A DNA stretch of 64,000 bases from DASSSY01 sp035708205 (GTDB taxonomy: Bacteria; Bacteroidota; Bacteroidia; Chitinophagales; Chitinophagaceae): the NCBI GenBank assembly GCA_035708205.1, contig DASSSY010000007.1, positions 186,001 through 250,000 on the forward strand, given 5' to 3'. Below, one piece after another: positions 55,398 through 64,000 of the stretch. Numbering within the stretch: position 1 is the stretch's first letter; each line of letters opens with the position of its first letter. The translations under genes were made by a program, and so were the position numbers. The notes beneath the pieces were generated by a model. That model was not told where the DNA came from and searched no databases. It saw only the letters and a list, made by a program, of their open reading frames with translations.

Positions 55398-55442
55398 GCT
55401 TCGGGTAAAGTGGAAATGAAAATGCGACAGAACATTCACCAA

Positions 55443-56381
55443 TCAGAAACGGTAAATAGGTTCCGGCTGAAACCTGTTCAGGTTTTGTTGCGCTTGGGCC
55501 CAGTTTTGGGTAAACCCCAGCATAAAGCCTCCTCCACCCGCGCCGCATATCTTTAAAAGATAATCGCCATTATCCAGACCTTTGGCGACATCATCATGGA
55601 GTGTTTCGGGGAAAAACTCACGCATCTCGTTGTATTGAAAAGCGCTCAGGTTATGCAAAGACTGGTAAAAAGCCGTAGTATCGTTGGCCAGGAGGCTGTT
55701 AATCGCCTGATTGTTATTTAAGGTAATGTACTCGGCAAATTTCTGGCGAAAACCGGCTTCCTCGTGCAGGCTATTAAATTTCTCCATCATTGCCGAAGTT
55801 GATCGGCCAACATGAGTATTGACCAAAAAGATCACATTACCGTTTTCAGGGGATTCTTTCGGTAACTGGGTAGTGACAATGTCCTTGGCGTTTTTGTATA
55901 AAATAGGTTCGTTTAAGATAATACTCAGGGGATCTAAGCCGGAGCTGACTCCGTGAAAGTATGATTCCAATTTACCTAAACCATTTTTGAGCTGGTGCAG
56001 CTTCTGGAAAGTCAGTGCCTTCAAATCATCCTTTACTCCCTTGGCCATTTTCAGATAACGCAAGAAGATGGCGGCCACCAAAGCTCCGGAGCTACCGAGA
56101 CCGTACCCCTGGGGAATGGTGCTGCTAAAAAACAAACCGTTATCCAATTCCTGTTCAAATAGCTTCACCTCCAGCACGAACTCTTCATCCATATGGCTGG
56201 CGACAAAAGCGCAAAACTTCTTTAAAAATTCATTGGATTGCTGGGCAAATTTCTTATTGGTTGCCGTATCGTAAAAATCAAAACGACCGTTGTATTTATC
56301 GCAGGGAATAACCAATGCCATACCATTGTGCAAAACGGCGTATTCGCCAAATAGTAAAACCTTCGAGTTAAGCTGCTCCAT
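55443..56381 (-). CDS. mevalonate kinase-like GHMP kinase
   Basis: About 312 residues of the GHMP superfamily. It begins SKVLLFGEYAVLHNGMALVIPC; the ATP-binding motif is PQGYGLGSSGALVAAIF; the motif DPLSIILNEP lies in the active site and CGAGGGGFMLGF is motif 3. Place and sequence fit mevalonate kinase, the first kinase of the pathway. The ATG at 56381 is 10 bases after the decarboxylase stop, so it is the last gene of the mevalonate operon. The two kinases of the operon could in principle have swapped roles. Confidence 0.84.
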   Translation of the reverse strand: MEQLNSKVLLFGEYAVLHNGMALVIPCDKYNGRFDFYDTATNKKFAQQSNEFLKKFCAFVASHMDEEFVLEVKLFEQELDNGLFFSSTIPQGYGLGSSGALVAAIFLRYLKMAKGVKDDLKALTFQKLHQLKNGLGKLESYFHGVSSGLDPLSIILNEPILYKNAKDIVTTQLPKESPENGNVIFLVNTHVGRSTSAMMEKFNSLHEEAGFRQKFAEYITLNNNQAINSLLANDTTAFYQSLHNLSAFQYNEMREFFPETLHDDVAKGLDNGDYLLKICGAGGGGFMLGFTQNWAQAQQNLNRFQPEPIYRF

Positions 56382-56391
56382 GCTTTTTATA

Positions 56392-57405
56392 TTAATAGAT
56401 TTCCCCTCCCACACCGGCCTGATCATCAATAACAGACTTCAAGCCGTACTGCTGCAAATAATGTTCCAAAAACGGCCGAACCTTATCCCGAACGCTTTCA
56501 GGATAAAGCAAATGCACATTTGGACCGGCATCAAGGGTAAAACAAAGCGGCAATCCCGTTGCTTCCCTGAATTGGAAAACCTGTTCGATAATCCGAACAG
56601 TATCGGGCTTGATGAGCAAGTAATAATTCCCGGATGTCATCATCATGGCATGCAAAGATAAGGCTTCTCTTTCTGTAATGGAAATAAATGCCTCAAAATC
56701 TCCGTTTTTTAATACGGAAATCATTTTCATACAATGATCGTTGGCCTGAGCAAACCTCGACCTGGCGAAAGGATGATGCTTCATCAGTCCGTGACCGACG
56801 CTGCTGGATACTTTCTTGGGCTCGTCTTCGACAATCAGGATAGTATCCCTGAGCTGCTTAAAATTATCATGAATATCTGTTACCGGTACTGCAAATTCGT
56901 CGCTGCTTCCGTTTATACCTTCCAGGTACCCCCACTGCGCAAAAGGGCCGTAAAAGGAACGGCAGGCACTGCCACTGCCCAACCTGGCCAGTCGGCTGGC
57001 CAGGCGTATAAAGTCATCCGTATCCGATGCCGGAGACGCCTTCAACAATATTGCGGCAATGGCCGCAAAGGCAGACGCTGATGAAGCAATGCCCGCAGAA
57101 TGCGGAAAACTGTTTTTTGATTCAAAACGCAGATCAAAGTTATAAAGCAAATCGGCAAATACGGGCTGCCGTTGCGCGTATCTCAGCACTCTTTGCCCAA
57201 AAGCCTCATTTGGCTGCCCTTCAAACAGATATTCTAATTGCGCGTCTTTTCCTTTCTTTTCGGTATAATACAGCTTTACTTCGGTATGCGCACGGCTCAG
57301 GGTCATACTCAAAGACGCGTTGCAGGGCAATTGATTTCCATGCTTTCCCCAATATTTCACTAAGGCAATATTTGAGGGAAAACGGGCGGTAATTATTTGT
57401 GACAT
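56392..57405 (-). CDS. mvaD: diphosphomevalonate decarboxylase
   Basis: ATP-dependent decarboxylation of mevalonate diphosphate to isopentenyl diphosphate. The N-terminus IALVKYWGKHGNQLPCNASLSMTL is typical of the family; the phosphate-binding segment is SFPHSAGIASSASAFAA; RLGSGSACRSFYGPF and the substrate-binding DAGPNVHLLYP follow. 337 residues is normal. Its ATG shares one base with the stop of the upstream kinase gene (TAATG), so the two are translationally coupled. Confidence 0.94.
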   Translation of the reverse strand: MSQIITARFPSNIALVKYWGKHGNQLPCNASLSMTLSRAHTEVKLYYTEKKGKDAQLEYLFEGQPNEAFGQRVLRYAQRQPVFADLLYNFDLRFESKNSFPHSAGIASSASAFAAIAAILLKASPASDTDDFIRLASRLARLGSGSACRSFYGPFAQWGYLEGINGSSDEFAVPVTDIHDNFKQLRDTILIVEDEPKKVSSSVGHGLMKHHPFARSRFAQANDHCMKMISVLKNGDFEAFISITEREALSLHAMMMTSGNYYLLIKPDTVRIIEQVFQFREATGLPLCFTLDAGPNVHLLYPESVRDKVRPFLEHYLQQYGLKSVIDDQAGVGGEIY

Positions 57406-58304
57406 TATTTTTTGATCAACTCGTTATAGGTAAAAACGGTTTTGTATTGCTTTTGTTCAAAATAAGCCTTAGCTTCATTAATATCCCTGCAGGTGGCCAT
57501 AACAAAATCACCGCCCCAGGCGCCTAACGACTTGATCTCATAAGGATAATCCTTAAAATATTTATCCTGAACACATTGCTCCCCTAAAATGTCTGACAGG
57601 AGCTGTTCGCTTTCCAGCATCATTTCCCCCCATTCTCCTATTTGGCGGCACTGGGTTGCAAACTGAACAATATTATCCATTTTTTCCAGCTGGAAATAAT
57701 TGGTCGGGATCTGATCAAACGCCTCAACCGCAGCCGCGCTATCCCGCTTTTGCCCCATGTAAATAAATAAAAGATGATCGGTTATGTCTTGGGGCAAGAC
57801 AACATCCTTGATATAACGCCTTCCCAGGGAATAGAGGAAAGGCTTTTCAGCAGTGGCGGCGGCGACATCGTAGGCAGAGCCACCAAAACTACGCATAGAC
57901 AGCAAATAAGGATCAACGCCCGACCATTGGCTCAGCAAAGAAATCAGCGTGGAGCTTGTCCCTAAACCGAATTGCCGGTCAAAGTTCAGATCAAATTTGA
58001 AATACCATTTACTCAGGGGAATATCGGGGTTATAACGGTTCACAAGTTTTAATAATTCCTGGATACGCGCCGCCATAACGATATCAGAAGTCTGCAAAAC
58101 CTCCAGTGATTCTGAAAAGACCACTTCAAGCCATAGTTCTTCCCGTTCGAAACAACGCCATACAATACCCTGTTCCTGTATCGGGTAAAGTCTCAGTGTT
58201 TGCCCCAACGCAAGGGGTATGGCTAAACACCTGGCTCCTCTTAAAACAAGATATTCGCCAAACAGTAATAATTTGCCGGAAGCGTTATAAGTAAACGTTG
58301 TCAT
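57405..58304 (-). CDS. GYDIA-type GHMP kinase, candidate phosphomevalonate kinase
   Basis: About 299 residues beginning GKLLLFGEYLVLRGARCLAIPL; the ATP-binding motif is FGLGTSSTLISLLSQWS and the signature GGSAYDVAAA corresponds to the GYDIA motif of a Bacteroidota GHMP-kinase family of unproven function. GAWGGDFVMATC is the degenerate motif 3. It is placed between HMG-CoA reductase and the decarboxylase. Because mevalonate kinase and decarboxylase are otherwise identified in the same operon, the missing phosphomevalonate kinase is the simplest role. The ATG at 58304 is chosen. Confidence 0.8.
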   Translation of the reverse strand: MTTFTYNASGKLLLFGEYLVLRGARCLAIPLALGQTLRLYPIQEQGIVWRCFEREELWLEVVFSESLEVLQTSDIVMAARIQELLKLVNRYNPDIPLSKWYFKFDLNFDRQFGLGTSSTLISLLSQWSGVDPYLLSMRSFGGSAYDVAAATAEKPFLYSLGRRYIKDVVLPQDITDHLLFIYMGQKRDSAAAVEAFDQIPTNYFQLEKMDNIVQFATQCRQIGEWGEMMLESEQLLSDILGEQCVQDKYFKDYPYEIKSLGAWGGDFVMATCRDINEAKAYFEQKQYKTVFTYNELIKK

Positions 58305-58314
58305 AATTTTTTTG

Positions 58315-59643
58315 CTAAACCTGTTTAGGTATCCATTTCTCTGTAAGCTGGCGAACTGCTGAAACAGAAACCACTTTATCTTTAAAATACTCAATAACCT
58401 CGTCTTTCCGGTTATCGGGTACGTTAAGCTGCTTCAGAATATTCAGCAAATGCATTTTCATGTGTCCTTTTTGAATGCCGACGGTAACCAATGATTTAAC
58501 GGCCGAGAAGTTATTGGCTAACCCTGCCGCGGCGGCTATGCCCATCAATTCGGTTGCCGAAGGATGTCCCAATAATTCCAAGCTCATCTTGACCAGGGGA
58601 TGCAAATTGGTCAGCCCGCCGACAACACCCAGTGAAAAAGGTATTTCCAAAGCAAAACGGAAGGTATTTTCAGACAATTCGACACTGGTTAAAGGACTGT
58701 AATGCCCTGACCGGGAAGCGTACGCATGACCGCAGGCCTCAACAGCCCGGAAATCATTGCCGGTGGCCAGTACCACTGCATCCACACCGTTAAAGATACC
58801 TTTGTTATGGGTTGTTGCCCGGTGAGGGTCCAGCTCGGCGACCCGCACACCTAATCTGAATCTTTTGGCAAATTCCTGACCGGTCATGCCGGGAACAATA
58901 TCATCTAGCTGGTCGTAAGTACAAGAGACGCTACATTTTACCCGGCAATCAGGCGTCAGGTTTGACAGGATGCACATAACGATCTCCAGGCCGTCTTCCG
59001 AAAGTTCTTTTTGAGTAGCATGCCACTGCTTAAAAGTTGCCGCAAACTGCTCCAGGCAAGAATTTATAAAATTAGCGCCCATAGAATCCACGGTATCGAA
59101 AGTGGCATATAATTGCATTAATCCCGGCTCCCTGTCACTAAGATCCTTCAATTCAATATTAAGGATGCCCCCACCACGCTTAATCATATTTTCTGTTATA
59201 TCAAAACACTCCCTGATCAACCGTTCTTTCAGTTGTGGAAAGCGTTCCATCAATATACGCTTGTCGTCATGCCATAAAAAATGGACCTGGCCCACCTTTT
59301 CCGTACCAACTATTTCAGCTTTAAAACCACCCCGCTTAAACCAGAATTTAGCGCTATTGGAGGCCGCGGCCACCACCGAGCTCTCTTCAATAACCATAGG
59401 CACCAAATAAGATTTACCGTTGACCAGTACATTCGGGCAGATGCAATAAGGTAACGGGAAATTGGTAATGGTATTTTCGCTAAATTCTTCTAATAATTTT
59501 TGGGTTTTACCATCAGTATGATGAAAGCTCTTATACAAGGCCAGAACTTCACCGGGCTGACTATAATATTCAGCAACCAGGTTCAGTTTCTCATCCCTGC
59601 TTTTTTTAGAAAAGCCATGAATCATGTTTTGTCCGCCTTCCAT
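58315..59643 (-). CDS. hydroxymethylglutaryl-CoA reductase, class II type
   Basis: Reduces HMG-CoA to mevalonate. About 440 residues with the class II layout: catalytic Glu in VIEESSVVAAASN, DSMGANFINSCLE, catalytic Lys in HNKGIFNGVDAVVLATGNDFRA, active-site Asp near VGGLTNLHP, and C-terminal His flap KGHMKMHLLNI. Class II is named degradative but is used for synthesis in several bacteria; the operon supports synthesis. NADH or NADPH use is not determined. The start may be the second Met (59625). Confidence 0.94.
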   Translation of the reverse strand: MEGGQNMIHGFSKKSRDEKLNLVAEYYSQPGEVLALYKSFHHTDGKTQKLLEEFSENTITNFPLPYCICPNVLVNGKSYLVPMVIEESSVVAAASNSAKFWFKRGGFKAEIVGTEKVGQVHFLWHDDKRILMERFPQLKERLIRECFDITENMIKRGGGILNIELKDLSDREPGLMQLYATFDTVDSMGANFINSCLEQFAATFKQWHATQKELSEDGLEIVMCILSNLTPDCRVKCSVSCTYDQLDDIVPGMTGQEFAKRFRLGVRVAELDPHRATTHNKGIFNGVDAVVLATGNDFRAVEACGHAYASRSGHYSPLTSVELSENTFRFALEIPFSLGVVGGLTNLHPLVKMSLELLGHPSATELMGIAAAAGLANNFSAVKSLVTVGIQKGHMKMHLLNILKQLNVPDNRKDEVIEYFKDKVVSVSAVRQLTEKWIPKQV

Positions 59644-59647
59644 AGCA

Positions 59648-60685
59648 TTATTTTTTTACAGTTAAAAAAGTCTTGGCCAATATCAATCCTTCAACCTGGT
59701 TTTGAATAAAATCTTCCAAATCCGCCTGCGACATCTGCGCCCGTTTCAGCATTTCTGAGGCCTGTCCATAAACGGCGTTTCCTTTGGATCGTTGAATATA
59801 ATAATAGCCATCAAGGAAATTTTGAATACCTCCGCTTACAATAAATGTCCGGCATTTTATTTTATTACCTAATTCTGTCATTATCTGATTGCTCAAATCG
59901 ACCATTTCACCGGCAGAATGCCCCACCTGCACAAAAGGCATCAGATACTTACTTTTGGCCTGATTGCGCAACAGCTCCAGTTTTGAAAAATTAGTTCCAC
60001 CGTTAGCTGCGAACTCCACTGCCGTCAAAGGCAATTGCAGCAAGGCTTTCATGCTTTCATAACCAAAGCCCTGTCCCACTTCTTTAACAATTAACGGCAG
60101 GCCCAGTTCTTCCAGAAAATATTTTATTGTATTAACCGGCGGCTGTTCAATACGGTCACCTTCCGGCTGCATCCATTCCTGCAAAGGATTCACATGAATA
60201 ATCACGCCGTCCGCCTCCAGCCGGCCCGCAAGATCCTTAATGCCCGACAAGGATTTACTTTTAACCATTTTCTCAATCTGGGCAATGCCAAAATTGAGAA
60301 AATACGGACAATCCGGTCCCAACAGGGGACGCAGATCAAAATCCTTAACCTTTTCCGGCGCTTCCAAAGCAATACGCGCAGAACCGACCCCCATACCTAA
60401 GCCAAACTTCCCGGCAGCCCTGGCTAACCTTTTATTGATCTCATTGGTTTTCGCCGTACCACCGGTCATGCTGGATATCCAAAGCGGATAATTAAGCTTT
60501 TTAGTACCGATATTGACCGGCCATTTTTCTTCCCGTTCCGGGTGAGCCGCCATCATCGGTTCATAATAAAACCGTCCATCAATAGCTTCATTCCGGGCAT
60601 CAAGCGCCAGGGCCACATGGCTGTCTTTCCGCGATTCGGTTTGGGCTGCTACGGCAGCGTCTTGCAATTCGTTCTTTGTATTCAT
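59648..60685 (-). CDS. fni: type 2 isopentenyl-diphosphate delta-isomerase
   Basis: FMN-dependent isomerase that interconverts IPP and DMAPP. RKDSHVALALDARN, the substrate motif SSMTGGTAKTNEINKRLA, the FMN-binding GMGVGSAR, HVNPLQEWMQPEGD, VKEVGQGFGYESMKAL and SGGIQNFLDGYYYIQRSKGNAVYGQASEML are typical. 345 residues after choosing the ATG at 60685. It is the first gene of the mevalonate operon and lies directly upstream of HMG-CoA reductase with a gap of a few bases. Confidence 0.95.
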   Translation of the reverse strand: MNTKNELQDAAVAAQTESRKDSHVALALDARNEAIDGRFYYEPMMAAHPEREEKWPVNIGTKKLNYPLWISSMTGGTAKTNEINKRLARAAGKFGLGMGVGSARIALEAPEKVKDFDLRPLLGPDCPYFLNFGIAQIEKMVKSKSLSGIKDLAGRLEADGVIIHVNPLQEWMQPEGDRIEQPPVNTIKYFLEELGLPLIVKEVGQGFGYESMKALLQLPLTAVEFAANGGTNFSKLELLRNQAKSKYLMPFVQVGHSAGEMVDLSNQIMTELGNKIKCRTFIVSGGIQNFLDGYYYIQRSKGNAVYGQASEMLKRAQMSQADLEDFIQNQVEGLILAKTFLTVKK

Positions 60686-60749
60686 TATCTGAAAAATCAC
60701 GTTTCACATTTTATCAAAGCCAAAATGCCAAACATCGGAATGATGTTGG

Positions 60750-60757
60750 CAAATGTA
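60750..60757 (-). promoter_or_regulatory. TAnnTTTG -7 element of the mevalonate operon
   Basis: TACATTTG on the minus strand, 65 bases upstream of fni; a TTTTG stretch about 17 bases further upstream fits the -33 box. Confidence 0.55.
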
Positions 60758-60836
60758 CGGCTTAAAAGCCTCAACAAAATATATAAAATCCTAAATTTCA
60801 TATCATGCCAGACTTTCATTTTTGCTGCCGTAAAAG

Positions 60837-62033
60837 TCATTTATTTTCTTGTTTTCTAAAACCAACAAGCAACAGGAACGCAACCAGGAAAAACAGCAAG
60901 CCTGCAAGAAGCGCCAGCACCGCCCCGCCAAGAAAAAACGCGGCTCCCGCCTCCTTAAAATCCTGCAAATGCCAATGCCCGACATTGAAATGCCAGTTCC
61001 GGTAACCTAACAATAGCTTTCCGGTCAAAAGACTTAAAGCCCAAATAACCGGCGTCATAGGAAAAAAGCTGACATTCGCCGCCAACAAGAACAAAGGTTT
61101 ATTAAGCTTAAAATATAAAGCCAACGGGATACCAATGGCCAGTTGGAAACCCCAAACCGGGAAAATACCCATAAATACGCCAAAGCCTATACTGGCAGCC
61201 TTCAGGACATTACTCTCATGCCTGGCTACAACATATTCTTCCCAAAGATATTTCCTTTTCTCTTTTTGAAACAAAGCTATAAACAAACGCTTCGGATGAA
61301 CCCAGAATAACGCCAAAAGCGTTAATCCGGCGTTCAGAAGGCTGATCCGCAAGAAATCCCGGAACGGCCGGAAATGGGATACACGCACCGCCGGCGGCGG
61401 ATAATAAACTTTGACGGGTATATTCCTAACCGGAACCCCTCGCCAGTTCAGCCTTACCGGCACCTCGATCTCAAATTCGTATTTATTGGTATAAAAACGC
61501 AAACCGGCTAATGGCGCTAGGGGATAGAGACGATAACCGGATTGGGAATCCACGAGACGCACTCCGGTTTCGACCCAAAACCAAAAATTAGAAAAACGGT
61601 TGCCGAAGCTGCTCCTCCCCGGCGCAGAAGACAAATTCCGCGAACCGATAAAAAGCGTATCCGGAAATTCAAAAGCGGCCTCATAGAATACAGGTAAATC
61701 GTCTGCAAAATGCTGACCATCCGCATCAATCGTTATGGCATGAGTGTAACCCATTATTGTTGCCTTCCGGAATCCGGCAGCCAAGGCCGCACCTTTGCCT
61801 TTATTGGTCTGAAACGAAAGGATACATATATCGGTAAAAGATGTCAACCTGGGCAATGTACCATCTGTAGAACCGTCATTAACAACAATAATATGCCTTG
61901 TAAACTGAAGTACCCCGTCAACAACGGCTTGTATGCTTTCCTCGTTATTAAAAACGGGTATGATGACACAAACCTGTTGACCAAGCGATGGCCGCACCTG
62001 GCGTCCTTCTTCTGAAAAATCTCGTTGGAGCAT
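60837..62033 (-). CDS. GT2 glycosyltransferase fused to DUF2062 membrane domain
   Basis: Residues 1-240 form a DPM1-like family-2 transferase (CVIIPVFNNEESIQAVVDGVL, VVNDGSTDGT, GKGAALAAGF, IDADGQH, SGYRLYPLAPLAGL). The C-terminal 150 residues are a DUF2062 domain with three to four helices (AASIGFGVFMGIFPVWGFQLAIGIPLALYFKLNK, FLLAANVSFFPMTPVIW). The fusion is known in Bacteroidota. It may transfer a sugar to polyprenyl phosphate at the inner membrane, using the isoprenoid product of the neighbouring operon; that is inference. Confidence 0.85.
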   Translation of the reverse strand: MLQRDFSEEGRQVRPSLGQQVCVIIPVFNNEESIQAVVDGVLQFTRHIIVVNDGSTDGTLPRLTSFTDICILSFQTNKGKGAALAAGFRKATIMGYTHAITIDADGQHFADDLPVFYEAAFEFPDTLFIGSRNLSSAPGRSSFGNRFSNFWFWVETGVRLVDSQSGYRLYPLAPLAGLRFYTNKYEFEIEVPVRLNWRGVPVRNIPVKVYYPPPAVRVSHFRPFRDFLRISLLNAGLTLLALFWVHPKRLFIALFQKEKRKYLWEEYVVARHESNVLKAASIGFGVFMGIFPVWGFQLAIGIPLALYFKLNKPLFLLAANVSFFPMTPVIWALSLLTGKLLLGYRNWHFNVGHWHLQDFKEAGAAFFLGGAVLALLAGLLFFLVAFLLLVGFRKQENK

Positions 62034-62085
62034 GGATCCTGCAAAGATTATTTCTTTTTTTCTTTTATGAAAATAAAAAAATCCT

Positions 62086-62093
62086 TACCTTCG
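62086..62093 (+). promoter_or_regulatory. variant TAnnTTnG -7 element for tRNA-Pro
   Basis: TACCTTCG, about 56 bases upstream of the mature tRNA, with AT-rich sequence before it. Confidence 0.4.
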
Positions 62094-62148
62094 CACTCCT
62101 TTTAAAACTAATGCCAACGCATAAGATTACCGGACGGCTTTAGTGTTT

Positions 62149-62222
62149 CGGGACGTAGCGCAGCCCGGTAGCGCACTTGCATGGGGTGCAAGGGGTCGCT
62201 GGTTCGAATCCAGTCGTCCCGA
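62149..62222 (+). tRNA. tRNA-Pro (anticodon GGG)
   Basis: The cloverleaf is complete: 7-bp acceptor stem CGGGACG/CGTCCCG, D arm GCGC...GCGC, anticodon stem CTTGC/GCAAG with loop ATGGGGT (anticodon GGG at positions 34-36) and T arm CTGG-TTCGAAT-CCAG. The C1-G72 pair and A73 are those of bacterial tRNA-Pro. The 3' CCA is not encoded, so it must be added after transcription. Confidence 0.93.
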
Positions 62223-62231
62223 CAAAAGGTT

Positions 62232-62264
62232 AGCAAAAACCTCCGCTTCGCGGAGGTTTTTGCT
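62232..62264 (+). terminator. terminator of tRNA-Pro
   Basis: A stem of about 15 bp (AGCAAAAACCTCCGC with its complement) with a three-base loop and a T-rich 3' arm lies 10 bases past the tRNA. Confidence 0.85.
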
Positions 62265-62329
62265 TTTAAAAGGGCTCATCGGGCTTGTCCGAATGCGGAC
62301 AGTGAAAAAAGCAAAAAAAGGACAGCAAT

Positions 62330-63775
62330 GAAGACCTCGAAAGCATACTTGATGACTGCCAGGCGCTTTCCGTACCGTCCCGGCAATTACAATGGCATTA
62401 CCGCAGCCAGCATGAGAGTCTGATCGCCTTCAGTAATGCCGAATATTATGACAACAGCCTGTTTACCTTTCCTTCGCCTGATGACCTGGCCACCCGGGTG
62501 CATTATGTCCCGGTTCAAGGGGTCTATGACCGTGGTAAAACCAGACAAAACCGTGCAGAGGCCGAAGCGATCGTCCGGGAAATGGTCAGGTTGCTCTCAC
62601 TGCCCGAGCGGGAACGAAAAAGCATCGGCGGGGTCACCTTCAGCTCTGTCCAGCAAACCCTTATCGAAGACCTGCTGAACGAAGAATTTGCCCGAAATCC
62701 CGCGCTTGAAGAAGGCAACAACAAGGCTGCAGAACCGCTGTTTATAAAAAATCTCGAAAACGTCCAGGGAGATGAGCGGGACATCATTCTTTTTTCCGTT
62801 TGTTATGGTCCGGATGATTCGGGACAGGTATCGCTTAATTTCGGACCGTTGAACCGGGAGGGGGGCTGGCGCAGGCTGAATGTAGCCGTGTCAAGGGCGC
62901 GGTACCTGATGAAGATATATGCCACGCTGCGTGCCGACCAGATTGATCTGAGCCGTACCCGCTCAGAAGGGGTTGCAGGATTGAAGGCATTTCTGGCTTT
63001 TGCCGAAAAAGGGAAAGTGGCTTTTATCACGCCGGATGCACCCAGTCGTGAAACACCTGTAGCGCCTGCTCCAATTGCGGAAACGGTGGCTCCTGAATAC
63101 CAAACTGCCAACCTGGAAAAAGAAGAAACGATTGTTTACAATAAAGTAGCAACAGCGAATGAACAACCTGTTCCTTATTCGGTAGCCGTATCGACAAATC
63201 AAAGTTCCGCCTATTCGGTATATAAACCCGCTGCGCTACCGGTCGTGCCGAAGGTTACATACGAAGACTTCCTGGCATATGGCAGCACCCAGACCTTAAT
63301 GCAGCAGATCCGCCAGGTGATTGATATAGAAGCGCCCATTACACAAAACCTCTTATGCCGCCGTGTGTTGGCCGCATGGGGCGTTAGTTGGTTGGGCACA
63401 CGCATCCAGTCACGTTTCGAGCAGGTTTTCAGTGCCATGCAATTAAATTCGACCCAGGACCAGGAAGGCAATACCTGTTTCTGGAAGGAAGAACAAATCC
63501 CAGAAGCGTACACCGATTTTCGGGTGCCGGGTAGCGAGGCGGAACGCCGCAACGCGGAAGACCTGCCTGCCCGGGAGGTAGCCAATGCCATACAGGAAAT
63601 CCTTGCTACCCAGATCAGCATGCCGGAAGATGACCTGGTGCGAGAGGCCGCCAAATTATTCCAGTACGGCCGGGTGGGCGGTAATGTAGAAACCGCCATG
63701 CGTCGGGGGGTACGGGAAGCTATTCAGCAGGGAAAGGTGAAAGGGGAGAATGGGAGAGTTGTGTTTATGGGTTAG
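62330..63775 (+). pseudogene. N-terminally truncated SF1 helicase (DUF3320/DUF4011 family C-terminus)
   Basis: Family-like sequence is readable from about 62330 (EDLESILDDCQALSVPSRQ, LQWHYRSQHESLIAFSN) without a suitable start codon, then runs to 63775. The helicase C-half has the motif V/VI blocks ENVQGDERDIILFSVCYGPD and RRLNVAVSRAR. A spacer and a DUF3320-like C-terminal domain follow (TYEDFLAYG, ITQNLLCRRVLAAWG, ALLFQYGRVG-like LFQYGRVGG). Complete family members are over 1,500 residues, so the N-terminal ATPase half is missing. A stop at 62303 and a tRNA gene 110 bases upstream precede it. The ATG at 62498 could allow a short product. Confidence 0.82.
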
Positions 63776-64000
63776 GGTGTTGCACAAAGGCTCGCTGCAA
63801 AAGGCATGTTGAGTGAAATGTTACCTGACTTTGAGGAACCGTTGGAAGATTCCAAGGTGTATCATATCATCGCATTTCCTTTCTATTAAAATATCATCGT
63901 TATTGACTGAGGTCTTTTACTTTTGATACCTGTTTATAGATTATTTCGTCAAAATTTTCAAAGTGTGCTTTTCCGCATTTAATCTTTTGTTTTTCGCTTT
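63776..64000. other. window end, no complete gene seen
   Basis: A short plus-strand frame (about 63779-63889) reads MLSEMLPDFEEPLEDSKVY near its end, a string slightly reminiscent of small antitoxin tails, but it is too short to call. The rest shows no gene. Confidence 0.35.

Noticed and set aside
62143..62331. Short plus-strand frame covering tRNA-Pro
   Set aside because: It translates the tRNA and its terminator.
1..64000. CRISPR arrays, prophage or defence clusters
   Set aside because: No regularly spaced repeats, cas genes, phage structural genes or restriction-modification genes were seen. The truncated helicase at 62330 belongs to a family sometimes found near defence islands, but nothing else supports one here.

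Overview
The window is chromosomal DNA from a member of the Bacteroidota, most likely a Chitinophagales or Sphingobacteriales relative. The assignment rests on four things: a PorX-type PglZ response regulator, two proteins with type IX secretion (T9SS) C-terminal sorting domains, lineage families (long NusB, DUF3127, WbqC, GldE-like CorC, GYDIA-type GHMP kinase), and repeated TAnnTTTG promoter -7 boxes placed close to start codons. No rRNA, CRISPR array, phage module or classical IS with transposase and terminal repeats was seen. Most of the window is dense housekeeping sequence.

Layout. 1-5 kb: partial membrane protein, Maf, PorX, MiaE, APC permease. 5-13.4 kb: envelope peptidases (Dcp lipoprotein, M1 aminopeptidase), a BtuG-like beta-propeller lipoprotein coupled to a T9SS cargo protein, and a thioredoxin-like protein. 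The one visibly unstable patch (9471-10870) lies among these: a frameshifted RAYT/IS200-like transposase, three related palindromes and a frameshifted unknown gene. 13.4-19.1 kb: CorC/GldE, nusB-yajC-coaE-ribH, YigZ, AI-2E-type permease. 19.3-22.5 kb: small HTH/membrane-protein pair, then a cold-shock cluster (csp, CSD protein, DEAD-box helicase with a long leader). 23-31.5 kb: fatty-acid desaturase, beta-barrel protein, methylmalonyl-CoA mutase, sugar nucleotidyltransferase, WbqC, SpoT/Rel and a minimal T9SS-CTD protein. 31.7-38 kb: SppA, alpha/beta hydrolase, LepB, DUF3127, then a divergent ZIP transporter and Fur-family regulator followed by DciA-like DUF721. 38.4-42.7 kb: sensor kinase, response regulator and processive GT2 glycosyltransferase. 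42.9-50.2 kb: RecA, mitochondrial-type citrate synthase, HutI, sterol-desaturase family protein, DPP-IV-type peptidase. 50.3-55.4 kb: ECF sigma/anti-sigma/outer-membrane protein operon, PckA, flavin/2Fe-2S reductase. 55.4-60.7 kb: a compact mevalonate operon. 60.8-64 kb: GT2-DUF2062 fusion, tRNA-Pro(GGG), and an N-terminally truncated SF1 helicase.

How the parts fit: PorX regulates T9SS, and two likely cargos lie nearby. SppA, LepB, Dcp, M1 and DPP-IV cover envelope proteolysis and secretion. Citrate synthase, PckA, MutB and HutI fit a heterotroph using amino and organic acids. The five mevalonate genes convert HMG-CoA to IPP/DMAPP if the GYDIA-type kinase supplies the phosphomevalonate kinase step; HMG-CoA synthase is not in the window. 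The best candidates for something under-described are the RAYT/palindrome patch, the DUF3127 protein with an SSB-like acidic tail, and the GYDIA kinase. I did not find a convincing wholly new multi-gene system.
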